From Paenibacillus prosopidis (GTDB taxonomy: Bacteria > Bacillota > Bacilli > Paenibacillales > Paenibacillaceae), in contig NZ_QPJD01000002.1 of the NCBI RefSeq assembly GCF_003337375.1, positions 310,001-374,000 of the forward strand: DNA of 64,000 nucleotides, read 5' to 3'. Of this stretch, positions 27,558-36,537 are shown one piece after another. The translations under genes and the position numbers were made by a program. Positions within the stretch are counted from its first letter, which is position 1, and every line of letters begins with the position of its first letter. The notes under the pieces are model-generated. The model saw nothing but the letters and a program-made list of their open reading frames with translations, was not told the origin of the DNA and did no database searches.

Positions 27558-27808
27558 AAACCTTTGTAAGGCTTCTACCCAACCTTCAAAGGCTTATACC
27601 AAACCTTGAAAGGCCTCTACCTAAACCTTCAAAGGCTTCTATCCAAACCTTCAAAGGCTTTCGAACCCACCCAAACCCTCCCTTCCAAGGGAGGGCCCCA
27701 AGGACTGCGTCCTCTGGACACCTGCAATTGGAATAACGCGGGTGGTTAAGAGATGGTTATGTGATGCGTTTGCGGTTGATCGCTTTCGTCCCTGCGGGAC
27801 ACGCTTAC
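27558..27808 (-). repeat. Composite hairpin repeat between ribE and ribBA
   Basis: Inside the rib operon, this gap has three parts. 27558-27660: about five imperfect 21-22 bp units centred on CCTTCAAAGG. 27656-27738: an 83-bp block nearly identical to 47357-47439 (five mismatches), with hairpins CCCTCCCTT-CC-AAGGGAGGG and AGGAC-TGC-GTCCT. 27778-27806: GATCGCTTTCGTCCC-TGC-GGGACACGC, also seen three times at 47479-47735. No open frame is supported. The orientation relative to the downstream gene is the same in both loci. Confidence 0.85.
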
Positions 27809-27828
27809 TTTGGGTACGGTAAAAAAAA

Positions 27829-28488
27829 TTATAAGAAGCCATTTTCCAATAGGAATGATGTTGTGAGCTTCGATTTGTTTGGTGCGGCTTCGGGTTGCTT
27901 GAAATGAAGCAGGTGATCGACGTATTTGCCGATGACGTCGCACTCGATATTGACAGTGTCGCCCGCATGCTTGTGCTGCAGGGCCGTTTGACTGAGCGTA
28001 TGCGGAATGATCGAAACGGAAAAGGAATGAGCGGATGTGTCGACAACGGTAAGGCTTATTCCATCAATCGTGATAGACCCTTTTGGAATAACGTAACGAA
28101 GCATGCTTGGATCGTCCAGCTGAACCTTGAAGACGACGGCATTAGCATCTGTTTCGCGGGTGGATATTTGCCCAGTGCCGTCAATATGCCCTTGGACGAT
28201 GTGGCCGCCGAAGCGTGACCCTGCCTGCATAGCTCGTTCTAAATTCACCCGTTCACCGGGACGAAGCTGGTGAAGGCTAGATTTGCGGTACGTTTCAGGC
28301 ATAACGTCCGCCGCGAATGAGGAACGATCAAAAGCCGTCACCGTCAAGCAAACGCCGTTTACTGAAATGCTATCGCCAAGCATAACGCCTTCCGTTACAT
28401 GCGTAGCCCCTATAACCAGGCGCATCGCTTCTCCCTGCTTCGTTATTCCTTTCATCTGTCCCACTTCTTCAACTAATCCGGTAAACAT
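27829..28488 (-). CDS. ribE: Riboflavin synthase, alpha chain
   Basis: 219 residues made of two lumazine-binding repeats: MFTGLVEEVG...SINGVCLTV-type block SVNGVCLTVTAF and the second IVQGHIDGTGQIS...IDGISLTVVD. It dismutates two 6,7-dimethyl-8-ribityllumazine molecules to riboflavin. Follows ribD after two small hairpins and AGGAGG. The C terminus (TSFLLENGFL) abuts the composite repeat. Confidence 0.94.
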   Translation of the reverse strand: MFTGLVEEVGQMKGITKQGEAMRLVIGATHVTEGVMLGDSISVNGVCLTVTAFDRSSFAADVMPETYRKSSLHQLRPGERVNLERAMQAGSRFGGHIVQGHIDGTGQISTRETDANAVVFKVQLDDPSMLRYVIPKGSITIDGISLTVVDTSAHSFSVSIIPHTLSQTALQHKHAGDTVNIECDVIGKYVDHLLHFKQPEAAPNKSKLTTSFLLENGFL

Positions 28489-28503
28489 GAGCTTCCTCCT
28501 AAA

Positions 28504-28564
28504 AGGTTTTGCGAATGCAAAACCTACTTCGTAAGCATAAACCTAAGTTTGCGAATGCAAACTT
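28504..28564 (-). repeat. Pair of small hairpins at the ribD-ribE junction
   Basis: Two units, each a perfect stem with tetraloop GAAT (plus strand) followed by ACTTCGTA: AGGTTTTGC/GCAAAACCT at 28504-28525 and AAGTTTGC/GCAAACTT at 28545-28564. The stems differ in sequence but both pair fully. The second overlaps the ribD stop codon; the first ends just before the ribE Shine-Dalgarno TTTTAGGAGG. Confidence 0.7.
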
Positions 28565-29666
28565 ACTTCGTATAGACGGGATATCCGGATACGCATATGT
28601 CGTCACCGGCCATCTCCACGTTCACTTGCTCGAGCTCGATGGCATCTGCCATTTTCTCGATGCCGTTGAATGTAAAAGTGCCGGGCGCCTCGACGCCACC
28701 GATAATTTTAGCAGCGTAATATAAAATAATTTTATCGATGAGACCTGCTTCCAGCATCGCACCGTTAAGCTGTCCGCCGCCTTCGAGCAGGATAGAGCCG
28801 ATCTCGAACTCGCCAAGCTTCATCATCGCTTCGGTCAAGTCAACCTTAGCACCTGTACCGCATACGAAGACTTCAACCCCAGCTGCCTCCAGTGCTTGAC
28901 GTTTGTCTTCAGCTGCCTGGCCCGACGTTAGAACAATTGTCCGAATCGATCGGTCCGTTACAACACGTGCGTTGAGCGGCAACCGCAACGAGGAGTCCAC
29001 AATGATTCGAACCGGATCGATTGCCGGTACGGGGGCGCGTGTGTTCAATAATGGATCATCGGCAAGGACTGTACCGATCCCAACCATAATGGCCTCATGC
29101 TGATGGCGCAGCGTATGAACCTGTTCACGCGCCGCAGTCCCGGTAACCCAGCGGCTGTCGCCAGTGCGGGAAGCAATTTTGCCGTCAAGGGTACTTGCTG
29201 TTTTTAAAGTAACGAACGGTAATTTGGTCGTAATATATTTGTTGAACTTTTCGTTCATTTGCCGCGATTGCTGCTCAAGCACGCCTACAGTCACGTCAAT
29301 TCCCTCTTCACGCAGCCTTGCTATTCCTCTTCCGGAAACCTGAGGGTTCGGATCGCCGCTTGCGACTACGACTCTAGCCGCTTTTGCAGCAATAATCCTT
29401 TCGCAGCAAGGCGGTGTTTTACCGAAATGGCTGCAAGGCTCTAACGTTACGTACACGGTCGCGCCTTCCGCTTCATCACCGGCCATCTGCAGCGCATGTA
29501 CCTCGGCATGGCCGGTTCCGCGCTTCAGATGCGTTCCTATTCCGACGATTCTTCCTTCCTTCACGACCACGCAGCCGACGACAGGATTAATACCCGTCTG
29601 ACCAGCAGCTTTTGCAGCTAACTCTAGCGCCAGCTTCATGTAATACTCATCATTTAAAATATCCAA
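28563..29666 (-). CDS. ribD: Bifunctional diaminohydroxyphosphoribosylaminopyrimidine deaminase / uracil reductase
   Basis: 367 residues from TTG 29666 (then DILNDEYYMKLALELA). The N-terminal deaminase carries the zinc ligands in GHAEVHAL and TLEPCSHFGKTPPCCERI; the C-terminal reductase starts near residue 150 (PFVTLKTASTLDGKIA). Second and third steps of riboflavin synthesis. The start is chosen because AGGGGTG, nine bases upstream, is the 3' arm of the leader terminator. An in-frame ATG at 29759 with AAGGAG could start a longer product. First gene of the rib operon. Confidence 0.9.
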   Translation of the reverse strand: MDILNDEYYMKLALELAAKAAGQTGINPVVGCVVVKEGRIVGIGTHLKRGTGHAEVHALQMAGDEAEGATVYVTLEPCSHFGKTPPCCERIIAAKAARVVVASGDPNPQVSGRGIARLREEGIDVTVGVLEQQSRQMNEKFNKYITTKLPFVTLKTASTLDGKIASRTGDSRWVTGTAAREQVHTLRHQHEAIMVGIGTVLADDPLLNTRAPVPAIDPVRIIVDSSLRLPLNARVVTDRSIRTIVLTSGQAAEDKRQALEAAGVEVFVCGTGAKVDLTEAMMKLGEFEIGSILLEGGGQLNGAMLEAGLIDKIILYYAAKIIGGVEAPGTFTFNGIEKMADAIELEQVNVEMAGDDICVSGYPVYTK

Positions 29667-29673
29667 TAACAAA

Positions 29674-29711
29674 AACACCCCTATCGGCAAACTTACCGAC
29701 AGGGGTGATGA
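29674..29711 (-). terminator. Second terminator hairpin in the rib leader, masking the ribD ribosome site
   Basis: CACCCCTGTCGG pairs with CCGATAGGGGTG (one mismatch) and is followed by TTTTTGTTATT. The 3' arm contains AGGGGTG, the likely ribD ribosome site, so the hairpin could block both transcription and translation. Confidence 0.7.
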
Positions 29712-29775
29712 AAGAAACGCAAGAGAACAACGACAAAACCGGATCAACATCGAGAGCATGAAATAACCGCTCCTT

Positions 29776-29805
29776 AAAAAACCGTAATAGCTACGGCACC
29801 GGTTT
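29776..29805 (-). terminator. First terminator hairpin in the rib leader
   Basis: CCGTA-GCTAT-TACGG followed by six T residues, with outer AAACCG/CGGTTT pairing possible. It lies about 85 bases past the aptamer and fits the expression platform of the FMN riboswitch. Confidence 0.7.
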
Positions 29806-29888
29806 GTAAAGTACGCTAAAGAAACAAACCTATTACGCTTGTGAAATAAAACACAAACGAATAAGTATGAATATAATAGCTGTCGATG

Positions 29889-30099
29889 CATCTCCTTCTC
29901 CCATCCAGACTATACTGTCGGTCCCGGATTTACACCAGGTCCACCGTTCCAATTGATTTGTATTGGCTCATTGCCATAACTGATCAATTAGCCCGGGTCA
30001 CGGACTGACGAGAAACGCAGGAAGTCCGGTTAACCGATCCTCCCTGCGCTCCCGATCACCGCCGGTTGGGAATTCCACCCTACCCCGAAGGAAAGCTGC
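29889..30099 (-). ncRNA. FMN riboswitch (RFN element) of the rib operon
   Basis: On the minus strand the RFN consensus blocks appear in order: CTTCGGGGTAGGGTG, AATTCCCAACCGGCGGTGAT, a variable stem with CAGGGAGGATCGG, GACCCGGGC, CAATGAGCC, CGGTGGACCTGGTGTAAAT and the closing GGATGGGAGAAGGAG. Bound FMN should favour the downstream terminators and reduce ribD-ribE-ribBA-ribH expression. The aptamer begins about 30 bases after the ppiB stop, so the promoter must lie at the end of ppiB. Confidence 0.95.
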
Positions 30100-30129
30100 A
30101 CTTACATATTTATAGTAAGTATCTTACCA

Positions 30130-30561
30130 TTAAACTTCGACAACTTCAACCTTTTCCATTTTGTCTCCGCCTTTGAATGCATCAACAAACTCCATACCCT
30201 TTGCCACTTTACCGAAAACGGTATGAGCGCCATCAAGATGCGGCTGTGGCGCGTAACCAATATAGAACTGGCTGCCGCCTGTGTTTCGACCAGCATGCGC
30301 CATAGCAAGTGAGCCGCGCTCATGCTTGTTCGGGTTAATTTCGCAGTTAATTGTGTAACCAGGACCGCCTGTACCAGTTCCTTTCGGGCATCCGCCTTGT
30401 GCGACGAATCCTGGGATGACACGGTGGAACGTTAGACCGTTATAGAAACCGTCATTAGCCAGCTTCTCGAAATTTGCTACTGTGTTCGGCGCGTCTTTAT
30501 CAAATAAATCGATTACGACTTCTCCGCCGTTTGCTAGTGTAATTTTTGCTTGTTTTGCCAT
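30130..30561 (-). CDS. ppiB: Peptidyl-prolyl cis-trans isomerase, cyclophilin type
   Basis: 143 residues, cytoplasmic, no signal peptide. Cyclophilin signature [24 protein letters not shown] with catalytic arginine and the blocks [19 protein letters not shown] and [12 protein letters not shown]. Speeds proline isomerisation in protein folding. ATG 30561 follows AAAGGT; the longer frame is overlap with lysA. Position next to lysA is as in B. subtilis. Confidence 0.92.
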   Translation of the reverse strand: MAKQAKITLANGGEVVIDLFDKDAPNTVANFEKLANDGFYNGLTFHRVIPGFVAQGGCPKGTGTGGPGYTINCEINPNKHERGSLAMAHAGRNTGGSQFYIGYAPQPHLDGAHTVFGKVAKGMEFVDAFKGGDKMEKVEVVEV

Positions 30562-30613
30562 TGCTGCATCTACCTTTCTTTTTCCGAATAAGACTACGTT
30601 ACCAATTTCGCCC

Positions 30614-31945
30614 TTATTTCGCAAGCGGTGATTTTTGAAGTCTTGCCGGAATGACGTCATTGCATACGATATTGTCAAGCGATTCACGTTTAACAGCCAG
30701 GTCAGCTTGACCGTCTTTTACGAAAACGACTGCCGGGCGGCGAATGCGGTTATAGTTGCTTGCCATTGCATAATTATAAGCACCTGTACAGAAAACTGCA
30801 AGAAGATCGCCGTTTTCAGCCTTAGGCAATTCGAGGTCCCAAATGAGCATGTCGCCGCTCTCGCAGCATTTGCCGGCTACAGATACCGTTTCTTCAATCG
30901 CATCATTAGCACGGTTAGCCAAAATCGCTTCATACTTGGATTGGTACAACGCTGGGCGGGGGTTGTCCGTCATACCGCCGTCAACAGCAATGTATTTGCG
31001 CACACCAGGAATATGTTTGCTTGTGCCGACCGTATACAAAGTCGTTCCTGCGTCTCCGACCATACTCCGGCCTGGCTCAACCCAAATTTCCGGAAGCGGA
31101 AACTCCGCATTCGTGAAATTCGTAATGATCGCTCCTGTAATTGCTGCTACGTACTCACTAATCGGCAGCGGAGTGTCACCTTCAACATAACGGATGCCAA
31201 AGCCGCCGCCGAGGTTGATTACTTTAAAAGTTAGTCCAAGCTCGTTACGGATGGCAACTGCAAAATCAGCTACCTTGTCCACTGCCATACGGAAGCCTTC
31301 CACCTCAAAAATTTGCGAACCGATGTGCGAGTGAACGCCTAATACGATAAGGTTTGGCAGCGCGAGCGCTTCTTGAATCGCCTGCTTCGCTGCACCGTTA
31401 CCAAGGTCAAAGCCAAACTTCGAATCTTGTTGTCCAGTCGAAATGTAATCATGCGTATGGGCTTCAACACCTGGCGTGATGCGAAGCAAAATGTTTACTT
31501 TCTTGCCTTTGTCGCCAGCAAGCGCGTTCAATAGCTGTAATTCCATGAAGTTGTCGACAACGAAGCAGCCGATGCCTGCTTCAAGCGCCATATTAATTTC
31601 TTCAGGCGTTTTGTTGTTGCCATGGAAGTGGATGCGTTCAGCCGGGAAGCCGGCTTGCATAGCTGTGTAAAGCTCGCCATCAGATACAACGTCCAGCGAT
31701 AGACCTTCTTGCTCAGCAATTGCGCACATAGCCATTACACTGAACGCTTTGCTTGCGTAAGCAACCTGGAATTTGAGTCCGGAAGCCTTGAAAGCTTCAA
31801 TATACTCACTCGCACGTTGACGCACGAGAGCTTCATCCACAATATATAGCGGCGTGCCGTACTGATTTGCCAAATCAGCTACGTCGCAGCCGCCGATTTC
31901 CAAATGTCCGTTTGCATTAATTTTACTAGTTCCATGTAGGTACAT
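30614..31945 (-). CDS. lysA: Diaminopimelate decarboxylase
   Basis: 443 residues, PLP enzyme making lysine from meso-diaminopimelate, the last lysine step. The PLP lysine is in [12 protein letters not shown], with [18 protein letters not shown] and the C-terminal CESGDML block holding the active cysteine from the partner subunit. Start ATG 31945 with GAGGGG upstream. Lies downstream of spoVAF as in B. subtilis. Confidence 0.95.
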   Translation of the reverse strand: MYLHGTSKINANGHLEIGGCDVADLANQYGTPLYIVDEALVRQRASEYIEAFKASGLKFQVAYASKAFSVMAMCAIAEQEGLSLDVVSDGELYTAMQAGFPAERIHFHGNNKTPEEINMALEAGIGCFVVDNFMELQLLNALAGDKGKKVNILLRITPGVEAHTHDYISTGQQDSKFGFDLGNGAAKQAIQEALALPNLIVLGVHSHIGSQIFEVEGFRMAVDKVADFAVAIRNELGLTFKVINLGGGFGIRYVEGDTPLPISEYVAAITGAIITNFTNAEFPLPEIWVEPGRSMVGDAGTTLYTVGTSKHIPGVRKYIAVDGGMTDNPRPALYQSKYEAILANRANDAIEETVSVAGKCCESGDMLIWDLELPKAENGDLLAVFCTGAYNYAMASNYNRIRRPAVVFVKDGQADLAVKRESLDNIVCNDVIPARLQKSPLAK

Positions 31946-32078
31946 CTATTTCCCCTCAGCTTTCTTCTATCTGCATACAGATAGAAAGGATAGAATTTGC
32001 ATCAATAGCATCAGTATAACGCAATCTACCCGCCCAGCGAAATGGATAAATTCACATTTCATTTGCATTTTTTTGAAC

Positions 32079-33725
32079 TTACTCCGTTTTGGGCAACTTA
32101 TCGCGCTGCTGAGGACGTAAAATATTCGGCCGGTTTCGGTTACTAAGCACCGGCTTCCGAATGATAATGCCCCAAACCGCTTTTGCGTCAAAAGGAATGA
32201 GCGGCCACATATACGGACGATTAAATGAGCGCTCCATAATCAACATCAGCAAGATTGCAGTCGTAGCAATGACGAAACCAGGAACGCTAAACGCCGCTAC
32301 CGAAACGATAAGGACAAGCCGCACGATTCGATTGGCAAGACCCAGCTCATAGCTCGGCGTCGTGAACATGCCTATTGCGGCAACCGCCATGTACAAAATA
32401 ACTTCATTCACGAAAACACCGGTCTTTACTGCAATATCACCAATTAATATCGCTGCAACGAGTGACATTGCTGTTGCCAATGAGCTTGGCGTATGTACCG
32501 ATGCCATCCGGAGCAAATCCACCCCGACCTCTGCTAGCAGGAACTGTACGACTAGCGGCAATTTACCTGGGTCGCTTGGTCCCAGAAACGCTAATGCTGG
32601 CGGCTTCAATTCGGGATGCATAACGAATAACAGCCAAAGCGGCAGCATAAACAGCGAGGCAAAAATACCAATAAATCTCACCCATCGCAAATAGGTGCCG
32701 ATAAACGGCGTCTGGCGATTTTCCTCCGCGTGCTGGACTAAGTCGGTATACGTCGTCGGAACTGTCATTACGCTCGGTGAAGTGTCCACGAAAATGGCCA
32801 CGCCTCCATCCAGCAATTGAACCGCAACGGTGTCTGGTCTTTCTGAATAACGTACCAGCGGAAACGGATTCCAGCCCCTTTTTACGGTAGCCTCTTCGAG
32901 CTGTTTATCGGCGAGCGGCAAACCATCCAGCTTTACCATCCCAATCTTTTCCTTGATGGATTTAAGCAGCTCTTTATCTACTAAGTCATTAATATAAGCG
33001 ATACAAACGTCTGTTTTCGTCCGCTCGCCGATTTGCATCAGCTCATAACGGAGCTGGGGATCGCGCACCCGTCTGCGGACTAAGGAAATGTTGACCATCA
33101 ATGTTTCGACAAAACCATCCCTTGCTCCACGAACCACCTTTTCCAGAGATGGCTCCTCCGGACCGCGGGCAGGGAAGTTTTTGGCATCGATCATAAGCAC
33201 GCTTGGCTCTCCATCGATAAACAGCGCCGTACCGCCAGCGAGCACCCCTGTAAGCATCTTATTCCAATCATCGACTTTGCTCACTTGTGCGGCGGGCACG
33301 TACAAATCGAGAAAAGAATGAAGGGCGTGAGTCGACAAGTCCTCCGGATGCAAAAAGCTGAGCCGCTTCAGCACCTCGGTGAGCAAGGTGTCCTTCACGA
33401 GTCCGTTCATGCAAAGCATAGCTGTGCGCCGCTCGCCAAAGGTCATTTCCCTTACAACAACGTCAAAGCTTGTTTTGTAGCCAATTTCATGCTCTAAACG
33501 ATTCAAGACAGCATCCAAATCTTTCGGGACCGCTTCTTCTTCCTGCTTACTGGAGGATTCAGATCTTCCCGTCTTTATCTTCAATTTTCTAGTGTTACTA
33601 AAATAGGATTCTCGCTTTACCGCTTCGCCCGACTCCTCGCGCTGCTGCTCCTCGGGCAGGCCTGAGTACGGATGCATAACATTTTTTCCCTCTTCATTCC
33701 CTTGCCCTGAATGTGAATCCCTCAT
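32079..33725 (-). CDS. spoVAF: Spore germination protein SpoVAF (GerA family)
   Basis: 548 residues. Long charged cytoplasmic N-terminal domain (about 1-330, with NISLVRRRVRDPQL and VQLLDGGVAIFVDTSPSVM) and about five membrane segments (about 345-505), the arrangement of GerA-type A subunits. SpoVAF resides in the spore inner membrane and assists dipicolinate release and germination in Bacillus. It follows spoVAB directly; spoVAC, spoVAD and spoVAE, normally between them, are absent. Start ATG 33725 follows TGAGGTGATG. Confidence 0.92.
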   Translation of the reverse strand: MRDSHSGQGNEEGKNVMHPYSGLPEEQQREESGEAVKRESYFSNTRKLKIKTGRSESSSKQEEEAVPKDLDAVLNRLEHEIGYKTSFDVVVREMTFGERRTAMLCMNGLVKDTLLTEVLKRLSFLHPEDLSTHALHSFLDLYVPAAQVSKVDDWNKMLTGVLAGGTALFIDGEPSVLMIDAKNFPARGPEEPSLEKVVRGARDGFVETLMVNISLVRRRVRDPQLRYELMQIGERTKTDVCIAYINDLVDKELLKSIKEKIGMVKLDGLPLADKQLEEATVKRGWNPFPLVRYSERPDTVAVQLLDGGVAIFVDTSPSVMTVPTTYTDLVQHAEENRQTPFIGTYLRWVRFIGIFASLFMLPLWLLFVMHPELKPPALAFLGPSDPGKLPLVVQFLLAEVGVDLLRMASVHTPSSLATAMSLVAAILIGDIAVKTGVFVNEVILYMAVAAIGMFTTPSYELGLANRIVRLVLIVSVAAFSVPGFVIATTAILLMLIMERSFNRPYMWPLIPFDAKAVWGIIIRKPVLSNRNRPNILRPQQRDKLPKTE

Positions 33726-33750
33726 ATCCCATCACCTCATTCAAAGTGAA

Positions 33751-34179
33751 CTACCATTGAAACACTAGCCAATCGAACAAAGAACCTAACGTTTTGCCAA
33801 GCACCATTGCCATGACAAGCGCAATCATGAAATCGGATAGATTCATCCGCTTTGCCAAAATCGGAAGCACGTTCATAACCTCCGTCAATGCGGCGGCAAG
33901 CATGCCGATAAACATGCCGTCGAACAAACCCGCTGCGCTCAAAAGGATACCCGGCGGCAAAGCGAATTTCCAATCCATAAAGTCAGTAAATGTCCAAAAC
34001 AATGAGCCGCAAATAACGGCCGTCTCGAACCAAATCGACATGCGATAAGCGTTGGCAATTTGGGCTAACCGCGGGATGAGATCAAGCACGATGAGCAAAG
34101 CAACTAAGCCGCTGCCAACCGCCAACCCGCCTGCTAATCCAAGCATAGCAACAAATACATTTTCCAGCCCAGTAATCAT
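33751..34179 (-). CDS. spoVAB: Stage V sporulation protein AB
   Basis: 142 residues, five predicted membrane segments, typical SpoVAB pattern (GLAGGLAVGSGLVALL; GMLAAALTEVMNVLPILAKR). Part of the SpoVA machinery for dipicolinate handling in the spore inner membrane. The ATG overlaps the spoVAA stop (ATGA), showing translational coupling. Confidence 0.9.
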   Translation of the reverse strand: MITGLENVFVAMLGLAGGLAVGSGLVALLIVLDLIPRLAQIANAYRMSIWFETAVICGSLFWTFTDFMDWKFALPPGILLSAAGLFDGMFIGMLAAALTEVMNVLPILAKRMNLSDFMIALVMAMVLGKTLGSLFDWLVFQW

Positions 34180-34823
34180 GAGTCTCGCTCTTGCGTCTGG
34201 TCGTAATCCGACTTCTTGCGCATTTCGTCAGCAATCACGTACGCATTCACATTTTCTTGATACATATAAAGCTCCACCTCAAGCGGATTCGGCTCTTCAT
34301 TGAATCGTTTGCGAAACATATGATTGAAGAACAGCACCATGCCAAGTCCGATCCCAAGCGAATACGGAATTTGAAACCATAGCGGATGATCGGTACGCTT
34401 ACCCGTAATCAACTCGACAATCCGAATATGAACCTCCTTCATACTAACGTCAGTATGGAAATTCATGATAGCGAGTCCCGCTCCAAAAAACAGCAGAAGC
34501 CAAGCGAGGATGAGTACAGGTATGCGCGGCTTGACCGGCTTCTCCGACACCATGACCAGAACTTGCGGGTCGCCATATGCTTCAACCGTTAAATCCGGCT
34601 CTCTCTCCCTAATCGTCTTAACGATTTGCAGCAAATCGATAACGAAACGGTTCCCGTCGGATTTTTTGTGCTCATAAAGAATAAGCTGCTTCAGCTGCTT
34701 CTCGAGCAAATCATTGGCACCAAGCAAACGCGAAGCCTGACCTAAAGTGACGCGATGATTCGGCTTGATGTAAATTCGTTTTTTGAGACGCAGATAGAGG
34801 ACCGAATGCTTTGATGTTTCCAT
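34176..34823 (-). CDS. spoVAA: Stage V sporulation protein AA
   Basis: 215 residues from ATG 34823 (METSKHSVLYLRLKKRIYI) after GAAGGGAAG; the upstream codons overlap the sigF hairpin. An N-terminal soluble domain (about 1-95) precedes two membrane segments (about 97-117 and 148-170). Forespore-expressed SpoVA component. First gene of spoVAA-AB-AF. Confidence 0.9.
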   Translation of the reverse strand: METSKHSVLYLRLKKRIYIKPNHRVTLGQASRLLGANDLLEKQLKQLILYEHKKSDGNRFVIDLLQIVKTIREREPDLTVEAYGDPQVLVMVSEKPVKPRIPVLILAWLLLFFGAGLAIMNFHTDVSMKEVHIRIVELITGKRTDHPLWFQIPYSLGIGLGMVLFFNHMFRKRFNEEPNPLEVELYMYQENVNAYVIADEMRKKSDYDQTQERDS

Positions 34824-34923
34824 CTGCCAGCTTCCCTTCTGCCTAAACTTTGGTGTTTGTTTCCCTTTTAGTATGAGAAAAGGTTGTTTCGGATACTCAT
34901 GCAAGAAAAGGAAATAAACGGAA

Positions 34924-34958
34924 AAGACCAAACCGCCCTAAAGGGCGATCTGGTCTTT
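34924..34958 (-). terminator. Terminator hairpin spanning the sigF stop
   Basis: AAAGACCA...TGGTCTTT arms around an inner CGCCCTTTAGGGCG, followed by TTCCG; the sigF stop TAG is the loop of the inner stem. It should end much of the spoIIA transcript before spoVAA. Confidence 0.75.
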
Positions 34959-35693
34959 GATGGACTGCAATATTTTTTTCTCCAATCGTGAAACCTGCAC
35001 CTGTGATATGCCCAGCCTGCTCGCTACCTCGGATTGCGTTTTGTCGCGGTAATAGCGCAAGTAAACGATCAGCCGTTCTCGTTCGCTAAGGCCCTCAATC
35101 GCTTCGACAAGCGCAAGCTTGTCAAACCAGCGTTCCTGCGATTCATCTGCAATTTGGTCCATTAGCGTTATCGGATCGCCGTCGTTCTCGAATACCGTTT
35201 CATGGATAGACGTAGGCGGCTTGTTCGCTTCTTGAGCAAAAACGACATCCTCCGGCGTAATGCCAAGCCGATCCGCTACCTCGGAAATGGTAGGCAGCCG
35301 CCCTAACGTTTTCGATAGCTCATCCTTCATTTTACGCACCTTATTGGCGGTTTCCTTAAGGGATCTGCTTACCTTCAACGTACCGTCATCACGTAAAAAC
35401 CTTTGGATTTCCCCAATAATCATCGGTACCGCATAAGTCGAAAATTTCACATCATAGGACAAATCGAATTTGTCTACTGATTTGAGCAATCCGATACAAC
35501 CGATTTGGAACAAATCCTCGGGTTCATAACCCCGATTTATGAACCGTTGAACGACTGACCAAACGAGCCGTATATTGCACTGAACGAGTGTATCCCTTGC
35601 TAGCGTGTCACCGGATTGGCTTAACGCAATGAGCCGCTTAACTTCCGCATCATCCAAGTATGGCTGGGCCGTTTGCTTCAAATCGATATCCAT
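34938..35693 (-). CDS. sigF: Forespore RNA polymerase sigma factor SigF
   Basis: 251 residues, sigma-70 family of the SigF/SigG/SigB type: region 2 (EPEDLFQIGCIGLLKSVDKFD), region 3 (KVSRSLKETANKVRKMKDEL) and region 4 (YYRDKTQSEVASRLGISQVQ). First compartment-specific sigma factor of the forespore, held by SpoIIAB until SpoIIAA is dephosphorylated. ATG 35693 has AGGGG nine bases upstream; TTG 35702 is less likely. Third gene of spoIIAA-AB-sigF. Confidence 0.95.
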   Translation of the reverse strand: MDIDLKQTAQPYLDDAEVKRLIALSQSGDTLARDTLVQCNIRLVWSVVQRFINRGYEPEDLFQIGCIGLLKSVDKFDLSYDVKFSTYAVPMIIGEIQRFLRDDGTLKVSRSLKETANKVRKMKDELSKTLGRLPTISEVADRLGITPEDVVFAQEANKPPTSIHETVFENDGDPITLMDQIADESQERWFDKLALVEAIEGLSERERLIVYLRYYRDKTQSEVASRLGISQVQVSRLEKKILQSIKDQIAL

Positions 35694-35712
35694 GAGGTTC
35701 AACCCCTATGCG

Positions 35713-36159
35713 CTAATTGTAAAGCGCTTTTTTCGATTCGATTCGTTTCAGCATAGCTACGCGGGTTCCGCCGCCAACCATACTTGAAACCTCGAAACGG
35801 TCCATAAAGTTTTCCATAATCGTGAAGCCCATTCCAGAGCGCTCTAGCTCAGGCTTTGAGGTATAGAGAGGCTGCCTTGCCAGCTCCAAGTCCTCGATGC
35901 CCCGACCGTTATCCGACACCGTAATCGAAACAGAATCACCCTCGATTCTCGCCTCGATCGAAACCTTGCAAGAAGGATCGCTTTCATAACCGTGAATAAT
36001 CGCGTTCGTAACCGCTTCAGACACCGCCGTCTTCAAATCATTCAGCTCCTCCAATGTCGGATCGAGCTGAGACACAAATGCAGCGACCGCTATTCGTGCG
36101 AAAGCTTCGTTTTCCGAGCGGGCGCTGAAGGAAAGCGTCATTTCATTCGATCCATTCAT
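35713..36159 (-). CDS. spoIIAB: Anti-sigma F factor SpoIIAB
   Basis: 148 residues, GHKL-type ATPase/kinase: N box [13 protein letters not shown]1 box [10 protein letters not shown]2 [12 protein letters not shown]. It binds and inhibits SigF and phosphorylates SpoIIAA on serine. ATG 36159 overlaps the spoIIAA stop by four bases (ATGA) with GAGGTGG as ribosome site. Confidence 0.95.
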   Translation of the reverse strand: MNGSNEMTLSFSARSENEAFARIAVAAFVSQLDPTLEELNDLKTAVSEAVTNAIIHGYESDPSCKVSIEARIEGDSVSITVSDNGRGIEDLELARQPLYTSKPELERSGMGFTIMENFMDRFEVSSMVGGGTRVAMLKRIESKKALYN

Positions 36160-36509
36160 GACACCACCTCCAAACTGGAAATTGCGGAACGTTCATTCTC
36201 GTGAATCGTCAAAATTTTGAACAGACCCGAAAGCTCAAACAAACGATGTACATTCGGATTGACGTCGCAGACGACCATTTTGCCGCCTTTGCTCTTCACC
36301 TGCTTGTACCTGCCCAGAATGACGCCAAGACCGGAGCTGTCCATAAACTGCAGTTCCTTCAAGCTGAGGATGACATGATCGCTGCTCCCCCGAAGAATGG
36401 CCTCCTCCATTTTAAAGCGGACTACATCAGCCGTATGATGATCCAGCTCACCTCGAAGACGTACGATCAGCACATTGCGGTAATGCTCCAATTCTGCTTG
36501 CAGACTCAT
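36156..36509 (-). CDS. spoIIAA: Anti-sigma F factor antagonist SpoIIAA
   Basis: 117 residues, STAS domain. The phosphorylated serine is in [12 protein letters not shown], and the family start [10 protein letters not shown] with GELDHHTAD is clear. The unphosphorylated form releases SigF from SpoIIAB. ATG 36509 matches the B. subtilis start and length; the in-frame ATG 36521 directly abuts GAGGAG and is too close to be used. A SigH promoter lies about 150 bases upstream. Confidence 0.95.
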   Translation of the reverse strand: MSLQAELEHYRNVLIVRLRGELDHHTADVVRFKMEEAILRGSSDHVILSLKELQFMDSSGLGVILGRYKQVKSKGGKMVVCDVNPNVHRLFELSGLFKILTIHENERSAISSLEVVS

Positions 36510-36537
36510 TAAGCTGTTCATCTCCTCTAGGTTTTTT

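Noticed and set aside
27651-28046. Minus-strand frame overlapping the ribE end and the composite repeat
   Set aside because: It is a frame-shifted shadow of ribE that runs into repeat DNA; composition is Ser/Arg-rich and no ribosome site precedes it.
29667-29891. N-terminal extension of RibD starting inside the riboswitch (ATG 29891)
   Set aside because: The first 44 codons translate the riboswitch 3' end and the first terminator. They show no similarity to RibD, and the conserved protein starts near 29666.
30635-31234. Plus-strand frame of about 200 codons opposite lysA
   Set aside because: Shadow of the lysA reading frame; no start signal and no recognisable domain.
31967-32191. 74-codon minus-strand frame between lysA and spoVAF
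   Set aside because: Overlaps the 3' end of spoVAF in another frame; no ribosome site and no domain.
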